From assembly GCF_024171925.1 (NCBI RefSeq), contig NZ_JAMTCO010000001.1, positions 1-64,000 of the forward strand: DNA of 64,000 nt. Reading direction: 5' to 3'. Positions within the stretch are counted from its first letter, which is position 1, and every line of letters begins with the position of its first letter. This document shows positions 54,321 to 63,920 of the stretch, piece by piece. The notes under the pieces were generated by a model. It worked only from the letters and a program-made list of their open reading frames with translations, did no database searches and was not told where the DNA came from. The position numbers and the translations under genes are program-made. Source of the stretch: Actinokineospora diospyrosa. Lineage in GTDB: Bacteria; Actinomycetota; Actinomycetes; Mycobacteriales; Pseudonocardiaceae.

Positions 54321-55778
54321 ATGAGCGCGCGCACCTACCAAGTCCGCACCTACGGGTGCCAGATGAACGTCCACGACTCCGAGCGGCTGTCCGGCCTGCT
54401 GGAGGACGCGGGCTACGTCGCCGCGCCCGAGGGCGCGCAGGCCGATGTCGTCGTGTTCAACACCTGCGCGGTGCGGGAGAACGCCGACAACAAGCTCTAC
54501 GGCAACCTCGGGCACCTGGCGCCAGCCAAGACGGCCAACCCCGACATGCAGATCGCGGTCGGCGGCTGCCTGGCGCAGAAGGACCGCGGCGAGATCGTCC
54601 GCCGGGCCCCCTGGGTCGACGTGGTGTTCGGGACGCACAACATCGGCTCGCTGCCGACCCTGCTCGACCGCGCGCGGCACAACCGGCACGCCGAGATCGA
54701 GATCCTGGAGTCGCTGGAGGTCTTCCCCTCCACGCTGCCCGCCCGCCGCGACTCCGCGCACTCGGGCTGGGTGTCGATCTCGGTCGGCTGCAACAACACC
54801 TGCACGTTCTGCATCGTCCCGTCGCTGCGCGGCCGCGAGCGCGACCGGCGCCCCGGCGACGTGCTGGCGGAGGTGTCCGCGCTGGTCGCCGAGGGCGTGC
54901 TCGAGGTGACCCTGCTCGGCCAGAACGTCAACTCCTACGGCGTGGAGTTCGGCGACCGCTACGCGTTCGGCAAGCTGCTGCGCGCCTGCGGCGGCGTCGA
55001 GGGCCTGGAGCGGGTCCGGTTCACCTCCCCGCACCCGAAGGACTTCACCGACGACGTCATCGCCGCCATGGCCGAGACGCCGAACGTGTGCCACCAGCTG
55101 CACATGCCGCTGCAGTCGGGCTCGGACCGGCTGCTGCGCGAGATGCGCCGCTCGTACCGGTCCGCGCGCTACCTGTCGATCATCGACAAGGTCCGCGCCG
55201 CCATGCCGGACGCGGCGATCACCACCGACATCATCGTCGGCTTCCCCGGTGAGACCGAGGCGGACTTCCAGGCCACGCTGGACGTGGTCGCCCAGTCCCG
55301 GTTCGCCAGCGCGTTCACCTTCCAGTACTCCAAGCGCCCGGGGACCCCCGCCGCGACCATGCCCGACCAGCTGCCCAAGGAGGTCGTGCGGGAGCGCTAC
55401 GACCGGCTGGTCGAGCTGCAGGACGACATCGCCTGGCAGCTGAACAAGGAGCAGGTCGGCCGGGTCGTCGAGGTCGTGGTGGCCACCGGCGAGGGCCGCA
55501 AGGACGCCGACACGCACCGCATGAGCGGCCGCGCCCGGGACAACCGCCTGGTCCACTTCACCCCCGGCGACCACCCGATCCGCCCGGGCGACGTGGTCGA
55601 GACGGTCATCACCTACGCCGCCCCCCACCACCTGGTCGCCGACGGCGCCCTCCGGTCGCACCGCCGCACCCGCGCGGGCGACAACCACGAAGCGGGCCTG
55701 CGCCCCAAGACCCCCGGCGTCACCCTCGGCCTCCCCGGCTTCGGCGTACCCGCCCCGGCCACCGGAGGCTGTGGATGA
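54321..55778 (+). CDS. miaB: tRNA-2-methylthio-N6-isopentenyladenosine37 methylthiotransferase
   Basis: 485-residue radical SAM methylthiotransferase acting on i6A37 of tRNA after MiaA. N-terminal UPF0004 cluster ligands in TYGCQMN (C13) and FNTCAVREN, radical SAM CxxxCxxC in [13 protein letters not shown], and a C-terminal TRAM domain. Start ATG 54321 lies 11 nt after TACCCT. Overlaps the next gene by ATGA. The substrate-making enzyme miaA is encoded 4 kb downstream, as in mycobacteria. Confidence 0.96.
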   Translation: MSARTYQVRTYGCQMNVHDSERLSGLLEDAGYVAAPEGAQADVVVFNTCAVRENADNKLYGNLGHLAPAKTANPDMQIAVGGCLAQKDRGEIVRRAPWVDVVFGTHNIGSLPTLLDRARHNRHAEIEILESLEVFPSTLPARRDSAHSGWVSISVGCNNTCTFCIVPSLRGRERDRRPGDVLAEVSALVAEGVLEVTLLGQNVNSYGVEFGDRYAFGKLLRACGGVEGLERVRFTSPHPKDFTDDVIAAMAETPNVCHQLHMPLQSGSDRLLREMRRSYRSARYLSIIDKVRAAMPDAAITTDIIVGFPGETEADFQATLDVVAQSRFASAFTFQYSKRPGTPAATMPDQLPKEVVRERYDRLVELQDDIAWQLNKEQVGRVVEVVVATGEGRKDADTHRMSGRARDNRLVHFTPGDHPIRPGDVVETVITYAAPHHLVADGALRSHRRTRAGDNHEAGLRPKTPGVTLGLPGFGVPAPATGGCG

Positions 55779-56263
55779 CCGCCGCGAACGAGGAGGAGCT
55801 GGCCTCCCTCCGCGCCGAGATCGACGCCGTCGAACGCTCCGCCCCGGTAGACCTCGGCTTCCGGGCCGTCATCCTCGCCATAGCCGTCTTCACCCTGATC
55901 GTGGGCTACGTCCTCCCCTGGATGGGCTCCGCAGCAGGCTGGCAAGTCCTCCTAGCCACCGGCGACGCCACCGGCAAGGCAGGCGCCGTCCCCCGCCTCT
56001 TCGCGGGCACCGCCCTCGCCTTCGGCATCCTGGCCTCTGCCCTAGCCCTCTCCCTGCGCCGCTGGACCCTCACCTGGATAGCCGCCCTCGGCGGCTGGTT
56101 CGCCGCGGTGGACGGCCTCCTGGCCATCTGGACCCGCCAGTCGACGGCAGGCTTGAACTCCCCGGGCCCCGGCATCGGCCTCATCATCAGCGAGGCCGCC
56201 ATGGTCGTCCTAGCCGCCCTCTGGCTAAAAACCGCCTGGTCCCGCCCCGCCCAACCCCGCTAG
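55775..56263 (+). CDS. Conserved membrane protein (Rv2732c-like)
   Basis: 162-residue protein with a short cytosolic helix ([16 protein letters not shown]) and four predicted membrane helices ([20 protein letters not shown]; a [18 protein letters not shown] stretch; [36 protein letters not shown]). Position after miaB matches M. tuberculosis Rv2732c. Function unknown. Translationally coupled to miaB. Island 5 starts at its stop codon. Confidence 0.85.
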   Translation: MTAANEEELASLRAEIDAVERSAPVDLGFRAVILAIAVFTLIVGYVLPWMGSAAGWQVLLATGDATGKAGAVPRLFAGTALAFGILASALALSLRRWTLTWIAALGGWFAAVDGLLAIWTRQSTAGLNSPGPGIGLIISEAAMVVLAALWLKTAWSRPAQPR

Positions 56264-57016
56264 CACCCCCCTTCTGGGCCCACCGCCACCCCCGCCCCGC
56301 CTCCCCGGCTGCTGACGCCCCGCACCTATCGCGTCCCCCAGCCCTACCCCCTTTGTCCACCGTCGGTAGCCCCACCGGCTCCCGTCAGCCCGTGGGCGAG
56401 CTCTTGCCCCCGGCAGCCCACCGCTCTCGTCTGCCTTTCGGGTAGCCCTACCGGGCGTTCGTTTGCTCCGGTGGCCCTGCCGCTCTTGTCGGACCTCGGG
56501 CGGCCCTGGCTTACCTTGGTGGTCTTGCCGTTCTCGTTGGCTTTCGGGTGGCGCTGCTGGGTGTTTGTTTGGTCCGGTGGTCCTGTCGCTCTTGTCAGCC
56601 CTGGGCGGTTCTACAACCTCGGCCTATCCCGGGAGTCCTGCCGTTCTCGTGTGCCTTCGGGTAGCTCTACCGGCCTTCGCTGGCCTCGGTAGCTCTGCCA
56701 CTCTCGTCGACTGCTGGGCGGCATACCGGCCTGGTCTACCTCGGCCGTCTTGCCGTTCTCGTGTGCGTTGGGTGGCCTTCGCTTGCTCCGGCGGCCCTGC
56801 CAGCCCCTGGCCAACCCCGACAGTCCTACCGCTCTCGCTTGCCTTTGGGCGGTCCTGCCGCCTTCGCTCTGGTAGCCCTACCGCCCTTGTTAGCCTCGGT
56901 AGCCCTACCCATCCCCGCCTGCCCCGGTAGCCCTACCTCCACCCCCGCACCCCTCTTCGCGCGCACTCCCGAGTCCAGCCCGGCCCCCACCCTCTCCGGG
57001 GGGCGGCCCCGGTGCC

Positions 57017-57087
57017 AGTCTATCGCTTCTGACCTGCGGAGGAAGGGGGGCTGGTGCGCGGTGGACAAGTGCGGGGGTTGTGGATAA
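57017..57087 (-). promoter_or_regulatory. Degenerate box-pair promoter of island 5
   Basis: Minus strand: TTATCCACA (57079-57087) and TTGTCCACC (57060-57068), 19 bp apart; TAGACT at 57017-57022, 46 nt from the second box, as in lhr. The -35 part matches the damage consensus poorly. Confidence 0.4.
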
Positions 57088-57204
57088 CTCGGTCCGCAGG
57101 TCGGCGGCGTGGGGTGGGGGAAGTTCAGCCGGTTGGGGGACTAGGGCGACCAGTTCGACTGCGGGGGTGCCGTCTCGGGCGTAGGGGGTGGGGGAGCGGG
57201 AATG

Positions 57205-57242
57205 CCAAACGGCCCCGGGGCGGGTGCGCCGGGGCCGTTTGG
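57205..57242 (-). terminator. Terminator of the DUF349 gene
   Basis: Perfect 14-bp stem (57205-57218 with 57229-57242), 10-nt loop, just after the stop on the minus strand. Confidence 0.8.
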
Positions 57243-57252
57243 GGGGGATGTT

Positions 57253-58857
57253 CTAGCGGGTCGCGACCGCCTGCTCGGCGGCGGCGAGCCACTCGCGCCA
57301 CTGGGCGGCCTGGGCCTCGGCCTGCTCGGCGCGGCGCTTGTCGCCCGCGGCGCGGGCCTTGGCGGCCTGGGTCTCGAACTGCTGGACCCGCTCGCGGAAC
57401 TGCGCAGCCCGTGCCTCGGCTTCGGGGTCGGTCCGGCGCCACTGGGCGTCGGCCGCGGTGCGGACCTTCTCCTCGACCGTGCGGAGCCTGCCCTCGAGCT
57501 CGCGGATGCGCTCGCGCGGCACCTTGCCGATCGCCTCCCAGCGCTCCTGCACCTTGTGCAGCGCGGCGCGGGCGGCGTCGAGGTCGGTGATGGTGATCTT
57601 CTCCGCCTCGGCGAGCAGCTCCTCCTTGAGCCGCGCGTTCTCGGCGAACTCGGCGTCGCGCTCGTCGAAGACCGCGGAGCGGTGGGCGAAGAACGCGTCC
57701 TGCGCCGCCCGGAACCGCTGCCAGAGCGTGTCGTCGGCGTCCTTGGGCGCGCGTCCGGCCGCCTTCCACTCCAGCATCAGTTCCTTGTAGCGACCGGCCG
57801 TGGTGCCCCAGTCGTCGGACTGCGACAGGCGCTCGGCCTCCTCGACCAGCTCCTGCTTGCGGGACTTGGCGGTGGCCCGCTGGCGGTCCAGGTCGGCGAA
57901 GTGCGAGCCGCGCCTGCGGTTGAACGTGTCGCGGGCCTTGGAGAAGCGCCGCCACAGCTGCTCGTCGGTCTTGCGGTCGACGCCCTTGATCGTCTTCCAC
58001 TCGTCGAGGATGGTGCGCAGCCGGTCGCCCGCCACCTTCCACTGGGTGGACTCCTCGGCGAGCTTCTCCGCCTCCTCCACCAGTTCCTGCTTGCGCGCGA
58101 CCGAGCCCGCCCTGGCCTCTTCGCGGGCGTGCTTGGCCGCCTCCACCGCGACGGAGGCGTTGGCCAGCACGTAGTCGATCCGGGCGGCCAGCCCGACGAG
58201 GTCGCCGACGACGTGCGCCTCGGCCAGGCCGTCCTGGATGTGCTTGGCGTTGGTCGCCGCCTGCTTGGGGTCCCCGGAGCCCGATGCCAGCCGCGAGGCC
58301 AGCAGTTCGACCTCGGTCCGGATGTCGTCGAAGCGGCGGGCGAAGTGCGCGAGACCCTCCTCGGGCTCACCCGCCTGCCAGGACCCGACCGCCCGCTCAC
58401 CGTCGGCGGTCCGCACGTACACGGTGCCCTCGGCGTCCACCCGGCCCCACTTGCCCGGGTCGTTGGACGCGACGGACACCTGCGGACCGCTGTCGGTCAC
58501 CGGGGCGCTCGCCGCGGGGGCGCGGGTCGCCACGACCTGGCTGGGCGGCGGCACGTCGGCGGGCGTGGCGTCCACGAGCACCGGCGCCTGCTCGGCCGCG
58601 GGCGGCTCCTCGGCGGGTGCCTGCTCGGTCGCCGCCTCGTCTCCAGCCGTTGACGACTCGTCCGACGGCTCGTCGGCCGCCTGCTCCTGGCCGGGTGCGG
58701 ACTGCGCGGGCTCCTGCTCCCCGGTGGGGCCGGACTCGGTGGGTGACGGTGCCTCGGGCTGCTCGGCCTGGACCGGCGCGGCCACCGCGGCCTGGTCCGG
58801 CTCGCCGCCGCTGTCGTGCTCCGCCACTGCCCCGACGCTGTGGTCCCTGTCCGTCAT
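57253..58857 (-). CDS. DUF349 domain protein
   Basis: 534 residues. The first ~135 are acidic, Pro/Glu/Ala-rich and disordered; the rest is almost entirely charged helix with DUF349 repeats of about 75 residues (WKVAGDRLRTILDEWK, TTAGRYKELMLEWKAAGRAPKDADDTLWQRFRAAQ, RWEAIGKVPRERIRELEGRLR), ending in a coiled coil. M. tuberculosis Rv2731 occupies the same place. Function is not established. Strong ribosome site (AGGAGGAG) before ATG 58857. Confidence 0.9.
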   Translation of the reverse strand: MTDRDHSVGAVAEHDSGGEPDQAAVAAPVQAEQPEAPSPTESGPTGEQEPAQSAPGQEQAADEPSDESSTAGDEAATEQAPAEEPPAAEQAPVLVDATPADVPPPSQVVATRAPAASAPVTDSGPQVSVASNDPGKWGRVDAEGTVYVRTADGERAVGSWQAGEPEEGLAHFARRFDDIRTEVELLASRLASGSGDPKQAATNAKHIQDGLAEAHVVGDLVGLAARIDYVLANASVAVEAAKHAREEARAGSVARKQELVEEAEKLAEESTQWKVAGDRLRTILDEWKTIKGVDRKTDEQLWRRFSKARDTFNRRRGSHFADLDRQRATAKSRKQELVEEAERLSQSDDWGTTAGRYKELMLEWKAAGRAPKDADDTLWQRFRAAQDAFFAHRSAVFDERDAEFAENARLKEELLAEAEKITITDLDAARAALHKVQERWEAIGKVPRERIRELEGRLRTVEEKVRTAADAQWRRTDPEAEARAAQFRERVQQFETQAAKARAAGDKRRAEQAEAQAAQWREWLAAAEQAVATR

Positions 58858-59083
58858 GGCCGACTCCTCCTGCCTGCGTGCCCGCGTCCACGCGCGGACG
58901 CCCCGCTCACGCGGGGCCCAGCACTGTGCGAACGGCCCCTCGGGCCGTGCGGCTTGCTCCTACCCGGGCGCATTCAAACAGGTCAAGAGGCGCCTGGGTA
59001 CTCCGGAGGGCCGCAATGGTCATCATGGTGCCGCAAAAGGTGCGGTCCGTGGGCCGTCGGCGCCAACTTTGTTCGACGGACAG

Positions 59084-59089
59084 TAATCT
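59084..59089 (+). promoter_or_regulatory. -10 box of the Rv2728c-like gene
   Basis: TAATCT, 7 nt before GTG 59097; leaderless geometry that fixes the start. Confidence 0.55.
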
Positions 59090-59096
59090 CGGGCCC

Positions 59097-59819
59097 GTGA
59101 TCCGCCGAGTCGCCGTGCTACCCCACCCGCCCCTGATCGTGCCGGAACTAACCGGCGGTGGCGACCGGGACGCCGACGCCGTGCGCGCCGAATGCCTCGC
59201 CGTCCTCGCGCCGTTCGCCGCCGCTGTGCCCAGGTGGGTGGCCGTCGGCGCTGGTGAACGCCCAGGTCGGTACGGCCCTGAGGTGGCAGGCACGTTCCGC
59301 GGGTTCGGCGTGGACGTCCGGGTCGGCCTCGGCGCCCAAGCCGACCTGGCCTTCGCTGACCCGCTGCTCCCGCTGCCCGCCCTGATCGCGGCCTGGCTGC
59401 GCGGCGCGGTCGGCACACCGGAGATCACCGTCCACGTCGTGCCCGCCGACCTCCCCCCGGCCGAGTGTGCGGCGGCCGGGACCCGCATCGCCGAGGAGCT
59501 CGCCGGAGCGGACCCGGTCGGCCTGCTCGTCCTGGGCGACGGCGCCCACCGCCACGGCGAACGCTCCGTGGGCAGGCCGGACGACCGCTGCGCCGACTTC
59601 GACGCCGCCATCGCCTCCGCCATGGCCACCGCCGACCTGGACGCCCTCGACCGCCTCGACCCGACCCTGGCCGCGGAACTGGGCGCGGTCGGCCGGGCAC
59701 CCTGGCAGGTCCTCGCAGGCGCCCTGCGCGCCGACGGCCACCCCTGGCGCGCCGTCGAGTCCCACCTGAGCATCCCCCTCGGCGTCGCCTACCACTTCGC
59801 CACCTGGGAACCCGCGTGA
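59097..59819 (+). CDS. Class III extradiol dioxygenase-like protein (Rv2728c-like)
   Basis: 240 residues with the N-terminal [14 protein letters not shown] motif (His 10) and [15 protein letters not shown], features of the LigB/MEMO superfamily. Activity is unknown and the metal site looks incomplete, so a non-enzymatic role is possible. It directly precedes miaA with a 4-nt overlap (GTGA), the same order as Rv2728c-miaA in M. tuberculosis. Start GTG 59097 is supported by the adjacent -10. Confidence 0.87.
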   Translation: MIRRVAVLPHPPLIVPELTGGGDRDADAVRAECLAVLAPFAAAVPRWVAVGAGERPGRYGPEVAGTFRGFGVDVRVGLGAQADLAFADPLLPLPALIAAWLRGAVGTPEITVHVVPADLPPAECAAAGTRIAEELAGADPVGLLVLGDGAHRHGERSVGRPDDRCADFDAAIASAMATADLDALDRLDPTLAAELGAVGRAPWQVLAGALRADGHPWRAVESHLSIPLGVAYHFATWEPA

Positions 59820-60748
59820 CGCGTGCCGTCGCCGTCGTCGGCCCCACCGCGACCGGCAAGTCCGACCTCGGCGTCGACCTCGCCGAACACCTCGGCGGCG
59901 AGGTCGTCAACGCCGACGCCCTGCAGCTGTACCGGGGCATGGACATCGGCACCGCCAAGATCACCACCGCCGAGCGCCGCGGCGTCGCCCACCACCAGCT
60001 CGACGTGCTCGAGGTGACCCAGCCCGCCTCCGTCGCCGCCTACCAACGCCACGCCAGGGCGGCGATCGACGACATCCTCGCCCGCGGCCGGGTCCCGATC
60101 CTGGTCGGCGGCTCCGGCCTCTACGTCCAAGCCGTCCTCGACGACCTGGAGTTCCCCGGCACCGACCCGACCATCCGAGCCCGCCTGGAAGCCGAACTGA
60201 CCGCCGTCGGCCCCGCCGACCTGCACGCCAGGCTCGCGGCCCTGGACCCGACAGCCGCCGAGGCGGTCCTGCCCACCAACGGCCGCCGCATCGTGCGCGC
60301 CCTGGAGGTCATCGAGCTCACCGGCCGCCCCTTCTCGGCCACCATGCCCCGCCCCGGCCCCGCCCGCTACGGCGCGGTCATGATCGGCCTGGACCGCGAC
60401 CCCGCGGCCCTCGACGCCCGCGTCGACCTCCGGGTCGACCGCATGTTCGCCAACGGCCTGGTCGACGAGGTCCGCGCCCTCGAGGCCGAGGGCTTGCGCG
60501 AAGGCAGGACCGCCGCCCGAGCCTTGGGCTACCAGCAGGTCCTCACCGCCTTCGACACCACCGGCGACCTCACCGAAGCCGCCACCGAGACCGCCCGAGC
60601 GACCCGCAGGTTCATCCGCCGCCAACGCTCCTGGTTCCGCCGCGACTCCCGCATCACCTGGCTCGACGCGGCCCGCCCAGACCTCCTGGAAGCCGCACTG
60701 ACCCTCGTCGGGCCCAGCACCGCTGACGGCTCAACCCACACCGCCTGA
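59816..60748 (+). CDS. miaA: tRNA dimethylallyltransferase
   Basis: 310-residue enzyme adding the isopentenyl group of DMAPP to A37 of tRNA. P-loop GPTATGKSD (9-17), [17 protein letters not shown] (the substrate-binding DSRQxY-equivalent), and the C-terminal [17 protein letters not shown] start overlapping the previous stop. Makes the substrate for MiaB encoded upstream. Confidence 0.96.
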   Translation: MTRAVAVVGPTATGKSDLGVDLAEHLGGEVVNADALQLYRGMDIGTAKITTAERRGVAHHQLDVLEVTQPASVAAYQRHARAAIDDILARGRVPILVGGSGLYVQAVLDDLEFPGTDPTIRARLEAELTAVGPADLHARLAALDPTAAEAVLPTNGRRIVRALEVIELTGRPFSATMPRPGPARYGAVMIGLDRDPAALDARVDLRVDRMFANGLVDEVRALEAEGLREGRTAARALGYQQVLTAFDTTGDLTEAATETARATRRFIRRQRSWFRRDSRITWLDAARPDLLEAALTLVGPSTADGSTHTA

Positions 60749-61262
60749 GCAGGGCTGCTAACGCTAGAGACCGTCCTCATGGCACCGGATGTCCTGGCGC
60801 TGATGTCACGACACCGAGCCACAACACCGAGCCATGGCGCCGCTGTCACCGCACCGCCGTCACCGCCGTCACCGCACCGAGCCGTGGCCACCAGTCCTGC
60901 CGCTCGGCCGTGGTGCCGGTCAGGCTCGGGCACCAGCGCGCCCGGGCCGCACGGCGCTGCACATCAACAGCCGCATACCGCTTCGGTCGCGGTGTCACAG
61001 GTTTCCCTAGACCGGCGATCGCGGTGGGGCGATTCGGTCACGAACCCGAGATTCCCCTGTGGACAACGTCAACCGAAGTGATCGCGTGGACGGTGATTGA
61101 TCAGATTCCGCCCCGGCAGCAGATGACCCACGGCGCTGCGGTCGCAGGCTTACTCGCTATTCGGTTGTGGTGGTTCGTCCTTGGCATACCCCCGTTTCGT
61201 CGTGGCGTTCCGTGGTTGGCCTGGGTCATGACGCCCAGGGAGCCGGATGGTCGTAGCCTGGT
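60749..61262. other. Intergenic region between miaA and dapF
   Basis: About 510 bp without a supported gene. It shows short imperfect repeats (CACCGAGCC at several places in 60810-60880, CACCGCCGT direct repeats), a single TTGTCCACA box on the minus strand (61058-61066, unpaired and without a correctly placed -10), and the dapF -10. The frames present have atypical composition and no ribosome site. Confidence 0.65.
61254..61259 (+). promoter_or_regulatory. -10 box of leaderless dapF promoter
   Basis: TAGCCT, 6 nt before GTG 61266 (3 nt before GTG 61263), favouring 61266 as the true start. Confidence 0.5.
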
Positions 61263-62096
61263 GTGGTGGCGATCCCGTTCCTCAAGGGGCACGGCACGGA
61301 GAACGACTTCGTGCTGCTGCCCGACCCCGATGGTGACCTCGACCTGACCGCGTCGCGGGTCCAGGCGTTGTGCGACCGGCAGCGAGGGCTCGGGGCGGAC
61401 GGTGTGCTGCGGGTCGTCCGGACCAAGGCGCTGCCCGACGCCCCGGCGGGCAGCGACGGGGACGTCTGGTTCATGGACTACCGCAACGCCGACGGGTCCG
61501 TGGCGGAGATGTGCGGCAACGGCGTACGGGTGTTCGCCCGCTACCTCAGCGACGCGGGACTGGTCGACGGCCCCGAGTTCCCCGTGGGATCCCGGGCCGG
61601 GGTCCGACCGACCACGGTCCACCCCGATGGCACGGTCACCGTCGGCATGGGCCGGGTCCGGCTGCTCGGGAACTCGACCACCACGGTCACCGGCACCACC
61701 CACACCGGTCTCGGCGTCGACGTCGGCAACCCCCACCTGGTGAGCGTGGTCGATTCGGTGGCCGAGCTGGACCTGACCGCGCAGCCCGGGTTCGACCGGG
61801 AGTTCTTCCCGCACGGGGTGAACCTCGAGTTCATCGAGACCATCGGCCCCGCCGAGATCCGGATGCGGGTCCACGAACGCGGTGTAGGAGAGACCCGGTC
61901 CTGCGGCACCGGGACCGTCGCCGCGGCCGCCGCCGCGCTCGCGGCCCAGGGCCGGACAACCGGCGCCGTCACCGTGCACATCCCCGGTGGCACGGTCCAC
62001 GTCACCATCGACGAGGACACCAGTACCCTCACCGGTCCGGCCTCGTTCGTGGCCGAAGGGACCCTCACCGACTCCTGGTGGAACTCCTACGCCTGA
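61263..62096 (+). CDS. dapF: Diaminopimelate epimerase
   Basis: 277-residue enzyme interconverting LL- and meso-diaminopimelate for lysine and peptidoglycan. The two catalytic cysteines are C84 (EMCGNGVR) and C214 (RSCGTGTV), in the two pseudo-symmetric halves. Two adjacent GTG codons (61263, 61266) can start it; the promoter geometry favours the second. The 3' end overlaps the convergent MFS gene by 10 bp. Confidence 0.96.
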   Translation: MVAIPFLKGHGTENDFVLLPDPDGDLDLTASRVQALCDRQRGLGADGVLRVVRTKALPDAPAGSDGDVWFMDYRNADGSVAEMCGNGVRVFARYLSDAGLVDGPEFPVGSRAGVRPTTVHPDGTVTVGMGRVRLLGNSTTTVTGTTHTGLGVDVGNPHLVSVVDSVAELDLTAQPGFDREFFPHGVNLEFIETIGPAEIRMRVHERGVGETRSCGTGTVAAAAAALAAQGRTTGAVTVHIPGGTVHVTIDEDTSTLTGPASFVAEGTLTDSWWNSYA

Positions 62097-63334
62097 ACCA
62101 TCTCACCCCCTCCTCTTCCGATGTCGCGCTCCTTGCGCAGTGGTGAGAACACCATCCACAGGCAGGACAACATCCACCCCGCCGCGACAACCCACAACGT
62201 CTCGCGGATCCCGATCACGCCGCCCAGCACCCCACCGGCGAGAGCGCCCAATGGCAAGGTGCCCCAGACCAGGAACCGGATGCTGGCGTTCATCCGGCCC
62301 AACAGGTGGTCCGGGCAGATCGACTGCCGGTAGCTGACCTGGGCGACGTTGTAGACCACCGCCGAGAAGGTGACGGCGATGTTGCCGACCACCAGCAGCC
62401 CCACGCGCCAGTCCGCGTGCGACAACGGGATCAGTGGTCCGAACAGTGAGCCGATCAGCGGCACCAGCCAGATCGCCCTGGTCTGGCCCAGTAGTCGGAC
62501 GATCCGCGCCGACAGCACCGCGGCGACGATCCCGCCGACGCCCGCCAGTCCCAGCAGGACGCCGATGACCGCCTCGCCGAGACCGAGCACCCGCGCCAGG
62601 AACAGCACCCGCACCGCGCCCTCCACGCCGAAGAACAGGTTCCACGACGCCGTGCAGCCCGCGATCGCGCGCAGTCGCCGGTCGGTCAGCACGAACCGCA
62701 GACCCTCGGCTATCTCCGCGCGCAGACTCCGGTTCGGTAATCGCTCGGGCAGTGGTTCCGAGGTGGTTATCCGCGACAGGCACAGCGCCGACGCCAGGTA
62801 GCCGAGTCCGGTCGTGGCCAGCGTGGTCGCCGCCCCGATCAGGCTGGTGAGCCCGCCGCCGATCGCGGGCCCGCTGAAGATCGCCACCGATTGGCTCGCC
62901 TGGAGCTTCGCGTTTCCCTCCATCAGGTGATCTCGCCCCACCAAAGCGGGCAAGTACGACTGGTAGGCGACGTCGAAGAACACCGTGCACGCGCCCGCCA
63001 GCAGTGCCACCACGACGAGGTGCGGAAAGGTCAGCACGTCGAACCAGGCCGCCACCGGGATGGTCAGCAGCAGCACCGCCCGCACCAGGTCCATCCGGAT
63101 CATCAGCGGCCTGCGCCGCATCCGGTCCACCCAGGCGCCCGCGGGCAGGCCGATCAGCAGGAAGGCGACGGTTTCCGCCGCGGTGAGCACCCCCATCTGA
63201 CCCGGCGTGGCCTGCAGCACGCCGACCGCCAGCAGCGGCAGCACGACGTGGCCGACCGCGGTGCCGAACTGGGCCACCGTGTCGCCCGCCCACAGCAGCC
63301 GGAAACCGGTGTGGGAGCGCAGGGTCGAGGTCAT
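62087..63334 (-). CDS. MFS transporter (drug-efflux type)
   Basis: 415-residue major facilitator with about 12 membrane helices and the loop 2-3 motif GAWVDRMRRRPLM. Resembles the enterobactin exporter/macrolide-efflux group that pumps small molecules outward. ATG 63334 is chosen because the frame further upstream crosses the dyad operator. A divergent ArsR-like regulator gene and the operator between them indicate ligand-controlled expression. Confidence 0.92.
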   Translation of the reverse strand: MTSTLRSHTGFRLLWAGDTVAQFGTAVGHVVLPLLAVGVLQATPGQMGVLTAAETVAFLLIGLPAGAWVDRMRRRPLMIRMDLVRAVLLLTIPVAAWFDVLTFPHLVVVALLAGACTVFFDVAYQSYLPALVGRDHLMEGNAKLQASQSVAIFSGPAIGGGLTSLIGAATTLATTGLGYLASALCLSRITTSEPLPERLPNRSLRAEIAEGLRFVLTDRRLRAIAGCTASWNLFFGVEGAVRVLFLARVLGLGEAVIGVLLGLAGVGGIVAAVLSARIVRLLGQTRAIWLVPLIGSLFGPLIPLSHADWRVGLLVVGNIAVTFSAVVYNVAQVSYRQSICPDHLLGRMNASIRFLVWGTLPLGALAGGVLGGVIGIRETLWVVAAGWMLSCLWMVFSPLRKERDIGRGGGEMVQA

Positions 63335-63350
63335 GCGACCAGGATGCCGG

Positions 63351-63376
63351 GAGTGATTGGAAACTGTCAATCACTC
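63351..63376. promoter_or_regulatory. Dyad operator between MFS and regulator genes
   Basis: Perfect 9-bp arms GAGTGATTG (63351-63359) and CAATCACTC (63368-63376) separated by 8 bp. It lies 17 bp from the MFS start and just upstream of the regulator's -10, where a bound repressor would block both promoters. Confidence 0.75.
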
Positions 63377-63389
63377 GGTCCGGTGCCGT

Positions 63390-63395
63390 TACGCT
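63390..63395 (+). promoter_or_regulatory. -10 box of the ArsR-like regulator gene
   Basis: TACGCT, 6 nt before GTG 63402; leaderless geometry. Confidence 0.45.
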
Positions 63396-63401
63396 CTGCC
63401 G

Positions 63402-63920
63402 GTGAGCGACGACCCACGACCACCGCGCCGCACCGCGACCCCCGTCGAGCTGGAGGCGCTCGGCTCGGCGGTCCGGCTGCGGATCATCCGGCTGACCCAC
63501 CAGCGCCCGCTGACCAACAAGGAGATTGCCGAGCGGCTGGACAAGGACCCGGCGACCACCTTGCACCACGTCCGCAAGCTGGTCACAGCGGGTTTCCTGG
63601 AGCCGCAACCGGCCCGCCGCGGCAACCGGGGCGCCAAGGAGATCCCCTACCTGTCCACCGGGCTGTCCTGGCGCCTGCGCTACCAGAACGAGGAGCGCGT
63701 CGACCTCGTCGAGGCCATGCTGCAGGCCTACCTGGCCGAGGTGGCGGGCACCAACCTGGGTGAACTCAACCAGGCCAGGCTGGTCGTGCAGGTGGACGCG
63801 GCCGGGCGGACCGAGTTCGTGGAACGCCTGGGTGCGCTGCTCGACGAGTTCGGCGACCGGCCGCTGGAACCGGGGGCCGAGCGCACCGCCATCTACGTCG
63901 CGTGGTATCCGGGGGAATAA
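63402..63920 (+). CDS. ArsR-like winged-helix transcriptional regulator
   Basis: 172 residues. The N-terminal winged helix (about 12-85) has the recognition region NKEIAERLDKDPATTLHHVRKLV and a wing rich in Arg/Gly (PARRGNRGAKEIPY); the C-terminal helical part probably dimerises or binds ligand. No metal-binding ELCVCDL motif, so not a classical metal sensor. Divergent from the MFS gene over a perfect dyad operator, so it is the likely repressor of that exporter and of itself. Confidence 0.9.
   Translation: MSDDPRPPRRTATPVELEALGSAVRLRIIRLTHQRPLTNKEIAERLDKDPATTLHHVRKLVTAGFLEPQPARRGNRGAKEIPYLSTGLSWRLRYQNEERVDLVEAMLQAYLAEVAGTNLGELNQARLVVQVDAAGRTEFVERLGALLDEFGDRPLEPGAERTAIYVAWYPGE

Larger units (their letters stand above)
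56264..57252. repeat. Island 5: degenerate repeat region between convergent genes
   Basis: About 1 kb without a credible gene. Bases ~56340-56940 hold imperfect short repeats built on the palindrome GGTAGNNCTACC (for example 56441-56452, 56660-56671, 56871-56882, 56898-56909, 56926-56937) alternating with CCG(C/T)TCTCGT and GCCTTCGG phrases. At the right end a box pair with 19-bp spacing and a -10-like TAGACT point leftward on the minus strand. The repeat family differs from islands 1-4 but the arrangement is the same. Confidence 0.75.

Noticed and set aside
61058..61066. TTGTCCACA word between miaA and dapF as another damage promoter
   Set aside because: No partner box at 19 bp and no TANNNT at 46-49 nt.
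60779..61081. Possible small gene between miaA and dapF
   Set aside because: Low-complexity His/Pro/Ala frame with no ribosome site or conserved motif.
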